Assembly (NCBI RefSeq): GCF_020526085.1
Contig: NZ_CP084874.1
Location: 4,960,001-5,024,000 of the forward strand
Length of the DNA stretch: 64,000 nt
Origin: Klebsiella africana
GTDB lineage: Bacteria; Pseudomonadota; Gammaproteobacteria; Enterobacterales; Enterobacteriaceae
Reading direction: 5' to 3'
Shown: piece by piece, positions 54,447 to 62,528 of the stretch
How positions within the stretch are numbered: position 1 is the stretch's first letter
Layout: every line of letters starts with the position of its first letter
Program-made: the position numbers and the translations under genes
The notes under the pieces: model-generated
Seen by the model: the letters and a program-made list of their open reading frames with translations, nothing else
Databases searched by the model: none
Told to the model about the DNA's origin: nothing

Positions 54447-55067
54447 ATGACCATTGAGTGGTGGTTCGCCTACCTGCTGACATCAATTATTCTCAGCCTG
54501 TCGCCGGGTTCCGGAGCGATTAATACCATGACCACCTCCATTAACCACGGTTACCGCGGCGCGGCGGCGTCGATTGCCGGTTTGCAGACTGGGCTGGCCA
54601 TTCATATCGTGCTGGTTGGCGTTGGTCTCGGCACCCTCTTCTCCCGCTCGGTACTGGCCTTTGAAGTGCTGAAATGGGCCGGCGCGGCTTATCTTATCTG
54701 GCTGGGTATTCAGCAATGGCGGGCGGCAGGGGCCATCGACCTGAATACGCTGGCGAAGGCGCAGACGCGCGGCAAACTGTTCCAGCGCGCGGTGTTCGTA
54801 AATCTCACCAATCCCAAAAGCATTGTGTTTCTGGCCGCCCTGTTTCCGCAGTTTATCCTGCCGCACCAGCCGCAGGTGATGCAGTATCTTGTTCTGGGCG
54901 TCACCACCATTGTCGTCGATATCATTGTGATGATTGGCTATGCGACCCTGGCGCAGCGCATTTCAGCATGGATTAAAGGGCCAAAGCAGATGAAGGCGCT
55001 GAACAAAGTCTTTGGTTCGCTGTTTATGCTGGTCGGAGCGCTGCTCGCCTCCGCCCGTCACGCCTGA
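54447..55067 (+). CDS. rhtB: Homoserine/homoserine lactone efflux protein RhtB
   Basis: A 206-residue LysE-family exporter with about six helices and the family motif SPGSGAINT near the N-terminus. It is nearly identical in length and sequence to E. coli RhtB. GGGAG lies 7 nt before the start. In E. coli rhtB and rhtC are convergent neighbours; here an rpn gene lies between them. Confidence 0.97.
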   Translation: MTIEWWFAYLLTSIILSLSPGSGAINTMTTSINHGYRGAAASIAGLQTGLAIHIVLVGVGLGTLFSRSVLAFEVLKWAGAAYLIWLGIQQWRAAGAIDLNTLAKAQTRGKLFQRAVFVNLTNPKSIVFLAALFPQFILPHQPQVMQYLVLGVTTIVVDIIVMIGYATLAQRISAWIKGPKQMKALNKVFGSLFMLVGALLASARHA

Positions 55068-55141
55068 ATCATGGAATCTCGCTCGCAAAGAGAGGTTCGC
55101 CAGGTGAACGACGCTTTCTCTCTACACGAGCCGACACGCAA

Positions 55142-55168
55142 AGCGGGTAATTAATTTTTTTACCCGCT
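55142..55168. terminator. Hairpin between rhtB and rpn
   Basis: AGCGGGTAA and TTACCCGCT make a perfect 9-bp stem; the T-run falls in the loop and not after the stem. It may stop rhtB transcripts weakly. The rest of 55068-55229 shows no clear promoter for rpn. Confidence 0.5.
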
Positions 55169-55229
55169 GTCGGCGTTGAACCTACCGTGTCAGGATGCCG
55201 CCAGATACGTGATTCACGGATGAACGGCG

Positions 55230-56138
55230 ATGGCGGAAACGGCGACTCCTCATGATGCAGTATTTAAAAGTTTTCTCTCGCGAGTAGAGACGGCGCGCGA
55301 TTTTATCGAGCTCCACCTGCCTTCGTCGTTAATACAGATCTGCAAACTGGATACCCTGCGTCTGAAATCCGGCAGCTTTCTCGAAGACGATCTCAGGCCT
55401 TACTACAGCGATATCCTTTATTCGCTGGAAACCACCCGCGGTGCGGGCTATGTCCATGTTCTGATCGAGCACCAGAGCGCACCTGATAAGCTGATGGCCT
55501 TTCGCTTAATGCGCTATGCTGTCGCCGCCATGCAACGGCACCTGGAGAGCGGCCATAAAACGCTGCCTCTGGTTATCCCTATTCTCTTTTATCAGGGACG
55601 ACGCAGCCCCTATCCCTGGTCGATGCGCTGGCTGGATAATTTTGCCGATCCTGAAACCGCCCGCCAGCTCTATAGCGGGGCGTTTCCGCTGGTCGATATC
55701 ACGGTGATCCCCGATGACGACATCATGCAGCACCGCAGCATGGCAGCCCTGACGCTGGTGCAAAAGCACATCCGCCAGCGCGATATGGCGCAATTGCTGG
55801 ATAAGTTGACCCACCTCTTAATGCTGGAGCAGATGAGCGGACAACAAATCACCGTATTGGTAAACTATATGGCTCAGGCAGGGGATGCCGAAGATACTCG
55901 GACACTCTTGTACGGGCTGGCACAGCGCGTGCCGCAGCATGGAGGATTACTGATGACGCTGGCGGAAACATGGCTTGCAGAAGGTATGGAGAAAGGCGTA
56001 CAGCAAGGCATAAAAGAAGGTAAACACCAGGCTCTGGTGCAGGTTGCCGAAGCGATGCGCAATCGCGGTATTGATGACCAGGCGATTATGGAAATGACCG
56101 GTCTGGCTGAGGATGAGCTGCAGCGGCTTCGCCACTGA
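55230..56138 (+). CDS. Rpn family recombination-promoting nuclease/putative transposase
   Basis: A 302-residue PD-(D/E)XK nuclease of the Rpn (YhgA-like) family. The N-terminal family signature TPHDAVFKSFL, the catalytic Asp61 (in YSDILY), and Glu80-His81-Gln82 (ExQ) are present, so the nuclease site looks complete. The C-terminal ~60 residues are helical and Gly/Glu/Lys-rich (EGMEKGVQQGIKEGK). E. coli Rpn proteins cut DNA, promote RecA-independent recombination and defend against phage. The start has a poor Shine-Dalgarno, and a short overlapping frame begins 10 nt earlier (55220). Inserted between rhtB and rhtC. Confidence 0.93.
   Translation: MAETATPHDAVFKSFLSRVETARDFIELHLPSSLIQICKLDTLRLKSGSFLEDDLRPYYSDILYSLETTRGAGYVHVLIEHQSAPDKLMAFRLMRYAVAAMQRHLESGHKTLPLVIPILFYQGRRSPYPWSMRWLDNFADPETARQLYSGAFPLVDITVIPDDDIMQHRSMAALTLVQKHIRQRDMAQLLDKLTHLLMLEQMSGQQITVLVNYMAQAGDAEDTRTLLYGLAQRVPQHGGLLMTLAETWLAEGMEKGVQQGIKEGKHQALVQVAEAMRNRGIDDQAIMEMTGLAEDELQRLRH
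55953..56138 (+). CDS. Predicted internal Rpn-S protein (in-frame, 61 residues)
   Basis: The in-frame ATG of codon 242 of the rpn gene follows GGAGG with a 7-nt spacer (ATTACTG), by far the best ribosome-binding site in the locus and better than that of the full-length start. It would yield a 61-residue protein equal to the helical C-terminus. In E. coli rpn genes, published work shows that such intragenic short forms bind and inhibit the long toxic nuclease. Expression here is inferred, and an internal promoter was not identified. Confidence 0.55.
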   Translation: MTLAETWLAEGMEKGVQQGIKEGKHQALVQVAEAMRNRGIDDQAIMEMTGLAEDELQRLRH

Positions 56139-56144
56139 TACTTT

Positions 56145-56168
56145 CCCACCCGGAAACAACCGGGTGGG
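56145..56168. terminator. Hairpin between rpn and rhtC
   Basis: CCCACCCGG, loop AAACAA, CCGGGTGGG: a perfect 9-bp GC-rich stem between convergent stops, without a T-run. It probably marks or protects the 3' ends. Confidence 0.55.
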
Positions 56169-56183
56169 GACACAGCATGCCGG

Positions 56184-56804
56184 TTAACGCGAGATAATCA
56201 GGTGGATGCCAAAGCCCGCAAACAGCGTACCGGCGATACCATCGATCCACTTCGCCATCCGCTGATAGCCGCGGCGCATCCCCGGCAGGGCGAACAGGCT
56301 GGCAACCACCATAAACCAGGCCAGCGTCTCGACGATAATCAGCAGGAAAATACCCCAGCGCGCGCCGGCGCCAACGCTATCACCGACGAACAACGAGAAC
56401 ACCGAGCCGAAGTAGATGATTGCTTTCGGATTCGCCAGATTGGTCAACAATCCCTTCACGAAGCTGCGTCCGCTACGGGCCAGCTCCACCTGCGGCTCCG
56501 CCGGGGCCACCGCCTCTTTTTTCAGCGCGCCACGCAGCATCTGGTAGCCCATCCAGCACAGATACAGGCCGCCACCGACCATAATGATGTTATGCAGCCA
56601 CGCCATCTGCGCAAGGATCAGGTTCAGGCCGAGCAGAGCAACCCCCGCCCAGATCATCACGCCGCAGGTGATCCCCAGCACACCCATCATCGCCTCTCTG
56701 CGCGAGCGGCTGATGGCCGTTTGTGAGACAAAGAAAAAGTCCGGCCCCGGGCTCATCAGCGCAATGATATGCACCAGCGCCACGGTGAGGAAAAGCATCA
56801 GCAT
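56184..56804 (-). CDS. rhtC: Threonine efflux protein RhtC
   Basis: A 206-residue LysE-family exporter with the motif SPGPDFFFVSQ near the N-terminus and about six helices. E. coli RhtC exports threonine. It follows recQ by 61 bp on the same strand. Confidence 0.95.
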   Translation of the reverse strand: MLMLFLTVALVHIIALMSPGPDFFFVSQTAISRSRREAMMGVLGITCGVMIWAGVALLGLNLILAQMAWLHNIIMVGGGLYLCWMGYQMLRGALKKEAVAPAEPQVELARSGRSFVKGLLTNLANPKAIIYFGSVFSLFVGDSVGAGARWGIFLLIIVETLAWFMVVASLFALPGMRRGYQRMAKWIDGIAGTLFAGFGIHLIISR

Positions 56805-56865
56805 AGTTAACTCGCAGGAAAATAATGAAGAGAGAAACTATTCTGGCACTTTTTCAGCCAGCTGA

Positions 56866-58692
56866 CTACTCATCGTCGCCATCAACATGCGCCCGGATCA
56901 GCGCCATAAACGGCTTCCCAAAACGCTCGAGCTTGCGTGTCCCCACGCCGTTGACGCTGAGCATCTCGCCGGCGGTCAGCGGCGATTGTTCGGCCATCTC
57001 GATAAGCGTCGCGTCGTTGAAGACCACGTATGGCGGGATATTCTCTTCGTCAGCGATCGCTTTACGCAATTTGCGCAGCTTGGCAAACAGTTTACGGTCA
57101 TAATTGCCGCCAAAGGATTTCTGCATCGCCTTCGGCTTCAGCGCCACGATACGCGGCACGGCGAGCTGCAGCGGCACGTCGCCACGCAGCACCGGTCGCG
57201 CAGCTTCGGTCAGCTGCAGCGCGGAGTGCTGGGCGATATTCTGCGTCACCAGCCCAAGGTGAATCAGCTGGCGGATCACGCTCACCCAGTGCTCGTGACT
57301 TTGCTCCCGGCCGATACCGTAAACCGGCAGCTTATCGTGGCCCATCTCTCGGATGCGCTGATTGTTGGCCCCGCGCAGAACCTCCACCACGTAACCCATC
57401 CCGAAGCGTTGATTCACCCGGTAAATCGTTGAAAGCGCCTTGCGGGCGTCCATTAAGCCATCGTACTGCTTTGGCGGATCAAGACAAATATCGCAGTTGC
57501 CGCACGGCTCCTGGCGTCCTTCGCCAAAGTAGTTCAGCAGCACCAGACGACGACAGGTCTGGGCTTCAGCAAACGCCCCCATCGCGTTCAGCTTATGCCG
57601 TTCGATATCCTGCAGCGGCCCGGCGGGCTTCTCTTCCAGACAGCGGCGCAACCACGCCATGTCCGCCGGATCGTAAAACAGCATCGCTTCCGCCGGCAGG
57701 CCGTCACGCCCGGCGCGGCCGGTCTCCTGATAGTAGGATTCAATATTGCGCGGGATATCAAAATGCACCACAAAGCGGACGTTCGGCTTGTTGATACCCA
57801 TCCCGAAGGCCACCGTCGCCACCACGATCTGCAGATCGTCGCGCTGGAATTTCTCCTGCACGTCGGCGCGCACATCGTTTTCCAGACCGGCATGGTAAGC
57901 CGCCGCGCTAATACCGCGGCTTTGCAGCCTGGCGGCGGTATCTTCCACTTTTGAACGGCTGTTGCAGTAGATAATGCCTGATTTGCCGCGCTGATCCTGT
58001 ACATAGCGCATCAGCTGGTCGAGCGGCTTGAATTTCTCCATCAGCATATAGCGGATGTTCGGCCGGTCGAAGCTGCTGACCTGAATCAGCGGATCGTTAA
58101 GCCCCAGCAGGCGGACAATATCGCGGCGGGTGGTGTCATCGGCGGTGGCGGTCAACGCCATAAACGGGATCTGCGGCATCCGCTGACGCAGCTGGCCCAG
58201 CGCGGCATATTCCGGACGGAAGTCATGGCCCCACTGGGAGATACAGTGCGCTTCGTCTACCGCCAGCATCGCCAGGTTCCAGTTCGCCAGATGCTCAAGA
58301 AAGTTATCCAGCATCAGCCGTTCCGGCGCGATATACAGCAGACGAACCTGCCCGCTGCGGCAACCGGCCATCACCTCCTGCTGCTGCTCGCGGCTCTGCG
58401 TCGAGTTCAGACAAGCCGCCGCCACGCCGTTGGCCAGCAGTTGATCGACCTGGTCCTTCATCAGCGAGATCAGCGGTGAGACCACCACCGTCAGACCGCC
58501 CATGACCAGCGCCGGCACCTGATAGCACAACGACTTGCCGCCACCGGTCGGCATGACCACCAGGCAGTCCCGGCCTTCGAGCGCCGTCTCGATAATCGTT
58601 TCCTGGCCAGGACGGAACTGCTGGTAGCCGAAGGTTTCTTGTAAAACCTGCTTAGCCAGCGATTCCTGATTTAATACTTCCGCCTGTGCCAC
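56866..58692 (-). CDS. recQ: ATP-dependent DNA helicase RecQ
   Basis: A 608-residue 3'-5' helicase of the RecF recombination pathway. Walker A is PTGGGKS, Walker B is DEAH, motif VI is QETGRAGRDG, the zinc-binding RQC part is CRRLVLLNYFGE with CGNCDIC, and the C-terminal HRDC domain is ~525-608. Length equals E. coli within one residue. Between pldA and rhtC. Confidence 0.98.
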   Translation of the reverse strand: MAQAEVLNQESLAKQVLQETFGYQQFRPGQETIIETALEGRDCLVVMPTGGGKSLCYQVPALVMGGLTVVVSPLISLMKDQVDQLLANGVAAACLNSTQSREQQQEVMAGCRSGQVRLLYIAPERLMLDNFLEHLANWNLAMLAVDEAHCISQWGHDFRPEYAALGQLRQRMPQIPFMALTATADDTTRRDIVRLLGLNDPLIQVSSFDRPNIRYMLMEKFKPLDQLMRYVQDQRGKSGIIYCNSRSKVEDTAARLQSRGISAAAYHAGLENDVRADVQEKFQRDDLQIVVATVAFGMGINKPNVRFVVHFDIPRNIESYYQETGRAGRDGLPAEAMLFYDPADMAWLRRCLEEKPAGPLQDIERHKLNAMGAFAEAQTCRRLVLLNYFGEGRQEPCGNCDICLDPPKQYDGLMDARKALSTIYRVNQRFGMGYVVEVLRGANNQRIREMGHDKLPVYGIGREQSHEHWVSVIRQLIHLGLVTQNIAQHSALQLTEAARPVLRGDVPLQLAVPRIVALKPKAMQKSFGGNYDRKLFAKLRKLRKAIADEENIPPYVVFNDATLIEMAEQSPLTAGEMLSVNGVGTRKLERFGKPFMALIRAHVDGDDE

Positions 58693-58710
58693 GTTGACCC
58701 CATTTGCCTG

Positions 58711-58741
58711 AAAAGAAAACAGGCGCTATTTTCAGCGCCTG
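58711..58741 (-). terminator. pldA terminator
   Basis: On the minus strand CAGGCGCT, loop GAAAAT, AGCGCCTG, then TTTTCTTTT. It separates pldA from recQ, so recQ probably has some promoter of its own or depends on read-through. Confidence 0.85.
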
Positions 58742-58759
58742 CGAGCCAGAGTGCAACGA

Positions 58760-59620
58760 TTAAAACAGATCGTTGAGCATTAGCCCGACCCCGACGCGCG
58801 TTTGGTTAAAGTTATAGTCGATAAGCGACTCGCCATAGCCGCTGTAGATCTGCGTATAGGCGCGAACATGTTTAGTGATGGGGTAGCTCACCCCAAACTC
58901 CGCCCCGCCGTAGCCGGTGTTCCAGTTATATTGTCCCTGCGCGCTGAGGATCGCCTCCCCCAACTGGTAGCCCACCTTCAGGCGGTAATAGCCCATGTAT
59001 TTAGTAATGTCCGGGTTATCATCGGTGCTGCCCACCACATACCAGGGTTTCACTTCCACCAGCCAGTTGCCGTTTTGCGCCATCAGCCGGGCGTAAAGCC
59101 GGTTCCAGCTGCGCGAGGTGGGGTCGGAACGGCCATTTGAGTCGTGGTTATACCCCATCTCAATGTCGCGCAGCGTCCAGCCGGCAAACTGATAGTCGGT
59201 CGCAAAGCCTAAAAACAGCTGTGGCTCGTAATTGGTTTCGCGAAATGGCGCCGACTCTTTGCTATTGGAGAGCTGCCACCAGGATTTCTGGGTGTACGAC
59301 GCGCCGAGCAGGGAATTATCGCCCAGGATACCGCGCCACAGCGGGAACGCCAGGCTCAGCTGGAACTTTACTTCATCTTTACGGGCGTTTTCGGCCCAGT
59401 CATAGCTGCGGATCGCCTCTTTATTGAGGTCGCTGGTCCACGTATAGAGCAGGTAGTTGCTCTCATAAGGGTAAAGCAGGAAAGGATTATCATGGTCCTG
59501 TAGCAGGTTGGCGATAATGCTGCCGCGCACTGCTGGTTTGTCGTGTACCGACGCGTCCTGCGCCATAACACCAGCCGGTAGCGCGCACAGCGCCGCCAGG
59601 CAGGCCAAAGAGATACGCAT
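58760..59620 (-). CDS. pldA: Outer membrane phospholipase A (OMPLA)
   Basis: A 286-residue outer-membrane 12-stranded barrel that hydrolyses phospholipids misplaced in the outer leaflet when dimerised with calcium. The signal peptide is ~1-20 (MRISLACLAALCALPAGVMA). The catalytic His159 and Ser161 (YNHDSNG) and Asn173 (SWNRLY) are all present, and it ends in Phe as barrel proteins do. Divergent from yigI. Confidence 0.97.
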   Translation of the reverse strand: MRISLACLAALCALPAGVMAQDASVHDKPAVRGSIIANLLQDHDNPFLLYPYESNYLLYTWTSDLNKEAIRSYDWAENARKDEVKFQLSLAFPLWRGILGDNSLLGASYTQKSWWQLSNSKESAPFRETNYEPQLFLGFATDYQFAGWTLRDIEMGYNHDSNGRSDPTSRSWNRLYARLMAQNGNWLVEVKPWYVVGSTDDNPDITKYMGYYRLKVGYQLGEAILSAQGQYNWNTGYGGAEFGVSYPITKHVRAYTQIYSGYGESLIDYNFNQTRVGVGLMLNDLF

Positions 59621-59772
59621 GCTGGTCTCCTGATAAATAGTTTTTATTTTTGTTTAACCTGAAGACATTCTACCTGTTTATTAATCACCTGCCCCCTAAT
59701 CCGTTCCGAAAGTGGAAATCAATATTTTAGAAGCATAAAATCAACATTTTGTTAACGAATGGAACCGGTGTT

Positions 59773-60237
59773 ATGTCTGAACTTACTGCCGAAGCAGCCC
59801 TGAAACTGGTGGGTGAGATTTTCGTCTATCACATGCCGTTTAACCGCGCCCTCGGTCTCGAACTGGAACGCTATGAAAAAGCGTTTGCGCAGCTTAGCTT
59901 TAATAATCAGCCGATGATGGTCGGCAACTGGGCGCAAAGCATTCTGCATGGCGGGGTGATCGCCTCCGCGCTGGACGTCGCCGCTGGCCTGGTCTGCGTC
60001 GGCAGCACCCTCACCCGGCATGACACCATCAACGAAGAAGAGCTGCGCCAGCGGCTTTCCCGCATGGGAACCATCGACCTGCGCGTGGACTACCTGCGTC
60101 CGGGCCGCGGCGAACGTTTTACCGCCACCAGCACCCTGCTGCGCGCCGGCAATAAAGTGGCGGTTGCCCGCGTGGAACTGCATAACGAAGCGCAGGTCTA
60201 TATTGCCAGCGCAACGGCCACCTATATGGTGGGTTGA
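59773..60237 (+). CDS. yigI: Hotdog-fold acyl-CoA thioesterase YigI
   Basis: A 154-residue PaaI-type hotdog protein. The segment [21 protein letters not shown] carries the family active-site region. Matches E. coli YigI, recently described as a medium/long-chain acyl-CoA thioesterase. The start is taken at ATG 59773; an upstream TTG is less likely. It precedes rarD by 48 bp. Confidence 0.9.
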   Translation: MSELTAEAALKLVGEIFVYHMPFNRALGLELERYEKAFAQLSFNNQPMMVGNWAQSILHGGVIASALDVAAGLVCVGSTLTRHDTINEEELRQRLSRMGTIDLRVDYLRPGRGERFTATSTLLRAGNKVAVARVELHNEAQVYIASATATYMVG

Positions 60238-60285
60238 TTGGCCAAAATCGAGTAACATCACTCTCTTTGGCAATGGATTTTACCG

Positions 60286-61179
60286 ATGGATGCGAAACAG
60301 ACGCGGTTGGGGATCATTCTGGCCCTCGCCGCCTACTTTATCTGGGGTATCGCGCCAGCGTACTTCAAACTTATCTACTATGTTCCCGCCGATGAAATTC
60401 TGACCCATCGCGTGATCTGGTCTTTCTTTTTCATGGTGGCGCTCATCAGCGTCAGCCGCCAGTGGCCGCAGGTGAAAAAGCTGCTGAAAACGCCACGCAA
60501 GATCTTCCTGCTGGCACTCTCGGCAGTGCTGGTCGGCGGTAACTGGCTGCTGTTCATCTGGGCGGTGAATAACCACCATATGCTGGAAGCCAGCCTCGGC
60601 TACTTTATTAACCCGCTGGTGAATATTTTGTTGGGGATGATTTTCCTCGGCGAACGCTTCCGTCGTCTGCAGTGGCTGGCGGTGCTCCTCGCCTTTTGCG
60701 GCGTGCTGGTCCAGCTGTGGACCTTTGGTTCGCTGCCGATCATCGGCCTTGGGCTGGCCTTCAGCTTTGCCTTTTACGGCCTGGTGCGAAAGAAAATCGC
60801 TGTCGATGCGCAAACCGGCATGCTGGTGGAAACGCTGTGGCTGCTGCCGGTGGCGGCAATCTGGCTGTTCGGCATCACCGACAGCCCGACCAGCCATATG
60901 GGCGAGAACCCCTGGTCGCTCAATCTGCTGCTGATGGCGGCAGGCGTGGTCACGACCATTCCTCTGCTGTGCTTCACTGGCGCGGCAACGCGTCTGCGGC
61001 TTTCCACGCTGGGCTTTTTCCAGTACATCGGCCCAACGCTGATGTTCCTGCTGGCGGTGACGTTTTACGGCGAAGTGCCGGGCAAGGATAAAATGGTGAC
61101 CTTTGGCTTTATCTGGGTCGCGCTGGCGGTGTTTATCGTCGATGCGCTGTATACCCAGCGCAGGCTGCGCAGAGGCTAA
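60286..61179 (+). CDS. rarD: EamA-family transporter RarD
   Basis: A 297-residue inner-membrane protein with ten predicted helices in two EamA repeats, matching E. coli RarD. Chloramphenicol sensitivity has been linked to the family, but the substrate is unproven. It starts MDAKQTRLGIILAL. It runs into a terminator shared with corA. E. coli has yigF and yigG between rarD and corA; they are absent here. Confidence 0.95.
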   Translation: MDAKQTRLGIILALAAYFIWGIAPAYFKLIYYVPADEILTHRVIWSFFFMVALISVSRQWPQVKKLLKTPRKIFLLALSAVLVGGNWLLFIWAVNNHHMLEASLGYFINPLVNILLGMIFLGERFRRLQWLAVLLAFCGVLVQLWTFGSLPIIGLGLAFSFAFYGLVRKKIAVDAQTGMLVETLWLLPVAAIWLFGITDSPTSHMGENPWSLNLLLMAAGVVTTIPLLCFTGAATRLRLSTLGFFQYIGPTLMFLLAVTFYGEVPGKDKMVTFGFIWVALAVFIVDALYTQRRLRRG

Positions 61180-61194
61180 GCCTGCCTCAGCCAG

Positions 61195-61224
61195 TAAAAA
61201 AGGGAGCCAACGCTCCCTTTTTTT
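61195..61224. terminator. Bidirectional terminator between rarD and corA
   Basis: AAAAAAGGGAGC, loop CAAC, GCTCCCTTTTTTT. The right arm's T-run touches the corA stop codon at 61223-61225. Confidence 0.92.
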
Positions 61225-62173
61225 ACAGCCAGTTTTTGCGCTTGAAGTAGAGATACGGCGCCAGGCCGGCCAGCATCATAAAGACGATCGCCCCCGGGTA
61301 GCCGAAGCTCCAGTGCAGCTCCGGCATAAATTCAAAGTTCATCCCGTAGCTGGAGGCCACCAGGGTTGGTGGCAGGAACACCACCGAGACCACCGAGAAG
61401 ATCTTGATGATGCGGTTCTGTTCGATGTTGATAAAACCCATCGCCGCCTGCATCAGGAAGTTCACCTTCTGGAACAGCGATTCGTTGTGCGGCAGCAGGG
61501 ATTCGATATCGCGCAAGATCTCTCGTGCCTGCTCCAGCTGGCCCGCTGGCAGGCGCGCCTTGCGCACGAGGAAGTTCAGCGCGCGCTGGGTATCCATCAG
61601 ACAGAGGCGCACCTTCCAGCCGATATCTTCCAGTTCCGCCAGCGTCGACAGCGCTTCGTCGTACTCGTCGCCCTGATGGCCTTCCATAATGACACGGCTC
61701 AGCTTTTCCAGGTCGCTGTAGATGTTTTCAATTTCATCCGCCAGCTGCTCGATTTTGGTCTCGAACAGGTCGAGCAGCAGTTCGTAGGCGTTGCCGTCGA
61801 CCAGCGTCTGGTTACGTACACGCATACGGTAGAGGCGGAAAGCGGGTAGTTCGCGCTCGCGCAGCGTGAACAGGCGGCCTTCGCGGATGGTAAACGCCAC
61901 GGTAGAGTTACCGGCGTGATCGTCGGCATCTTCAAAAAAGAAGAACGAGTGGATGTGTAACCCGTCTTCATCTTCAAAGAAACGCGCGGAGGCTTCGATA
62001 TCTTCCAGTTCCGGGCGCGTCGCCAGGTTTTGACCCAGTTCCGTCTGCACGCGGCTTCGCTCATCGTCGTCAGGCTCGACCAGATCGACCCACACCGAGC
62101 TGGCGAGGTGTTTGATCTCATCGGCTTCCAGGCGCGTTAAACGATTGTTTTCCAGTTGAAATGCGCTCAGCAT
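61223..62173 (-). CDS. corA: Magnesium/cobalt transport protein CorA
   Basis: A 316-residue pentameric Mg2+ channel. It has a large cytoplasmic N-terminal domain, two C-terminal helices, the signature YGMNF at the pore mouth and the basic tail KRKNWL. The start is [16 protein letters not shown] at 62173; the frame runs 16 codons further but is not family-like. It has a ~235-nt leader with a corL-type peptide and hairpin, implying post-initiation control. Confidence 0.98.
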   Translation of the reverse strand: MLSAFQLENNRLTRLEADEIKHLASSVWVDLVEPDDDERSRVQTELGQNLATRPELEDIEASARFFEDEDGLHIHSFFFFEDADDHAGNSTVAFTIREGRLFTLRERELPAFRLYRMRVRNQTLVDGNAYELLLDLFETKIEQLADEIENIYSDLEKLSRVIMEGHQGDEYDEALSTLAELEDIGWKVRLCLMDTQRALNFLVRKARLPAGQLEQAREILRDIESLLPHNESLFQKVNFLMQAAMGFINIEQNRIIKIFSVVSVVFLPPTLVASSYGMNFEFMPELHWSFGYPGAIVFMMLAGLAPYLYFKRKNWL

Positions 62174-62295
62174 GACCGGGACTCCCAATGCAAAAAAATT
62201 ATCGGACAGTTCGGTGGGCACACAGAAACAAATTGGGTTTCAGACCATTAAGCCTGACTCAGCGCGACGGGAATGGGGCAGGTCGCTGACAACCG

Positions 62296-62327
62296 CTAAG
62301 GCTATCAGCATAAGAGGATAGCCTTAG
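62296..62327 (-). promoter_or_regulatory. corA leader hairpin
   Basis: CTAAGGCTATC (62296-62306) and GATAGCCTTAG (62317-62327) form a perfect 11-bp stem with a 10-nt loop, overlapping the corL stop codon. Ribosomes finishing corL would melt one arm. In Salmonella the corA leader switches between structures that block or allow Rho. Confidence 0.75.
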
Positions 62328-62380
62328 GAGTTGTTCCTGAATGACAGGAAGTTGAGCCAGCATCTACTGGGTGTGTCCAA
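62324..62380 (-). CDS. corL: corA leader peptide CorL
   Basis: TTG start at 62380 with AGAGGA eight nt upstream, encoding MDTPSRCWLNFLSFRNNS (18 residues), then TAA. It lies in the corA leader just after the promoter. In Salmonella, translation of corL determines Rho-dependent termination inside the corA leader in response to Mg2+. Position, size and the adjoining hairpin fit that model; translation here is inferred. Confidence 0.65.
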   Translation of the reverse strand: MDTPSRCWLNFLSFRNNS

Positions 62381-62412
62381 GGCGAATGTCCTCTTAGCGT
62401 AATCGTGCGCGC

Positions 62413-62441
62413 ATGTTACGCCAGCGCAAAATCGGCGTCAA
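62413..62441 (-). promoter_or_regulatory. corA promoter
   Basis: On the minus strand TTGACG (62436-62441), 17 bp, TAACAT (62413-62418). Transcription would start near 62406, giving a leader of ~235 nt. The remaining 62442-62528, up to the uvrD stop, is AT-rich and shows nothing else. Confidence 0.8.
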
Positions 62442-62528
62442 CACGCAACGGAACGCGAAAGCGCAAATCAGGCGCCTTAACGTATAAAGGTAGCAGAATA
62501 TTACAAAATAATGATATTTTTCTTAAAG

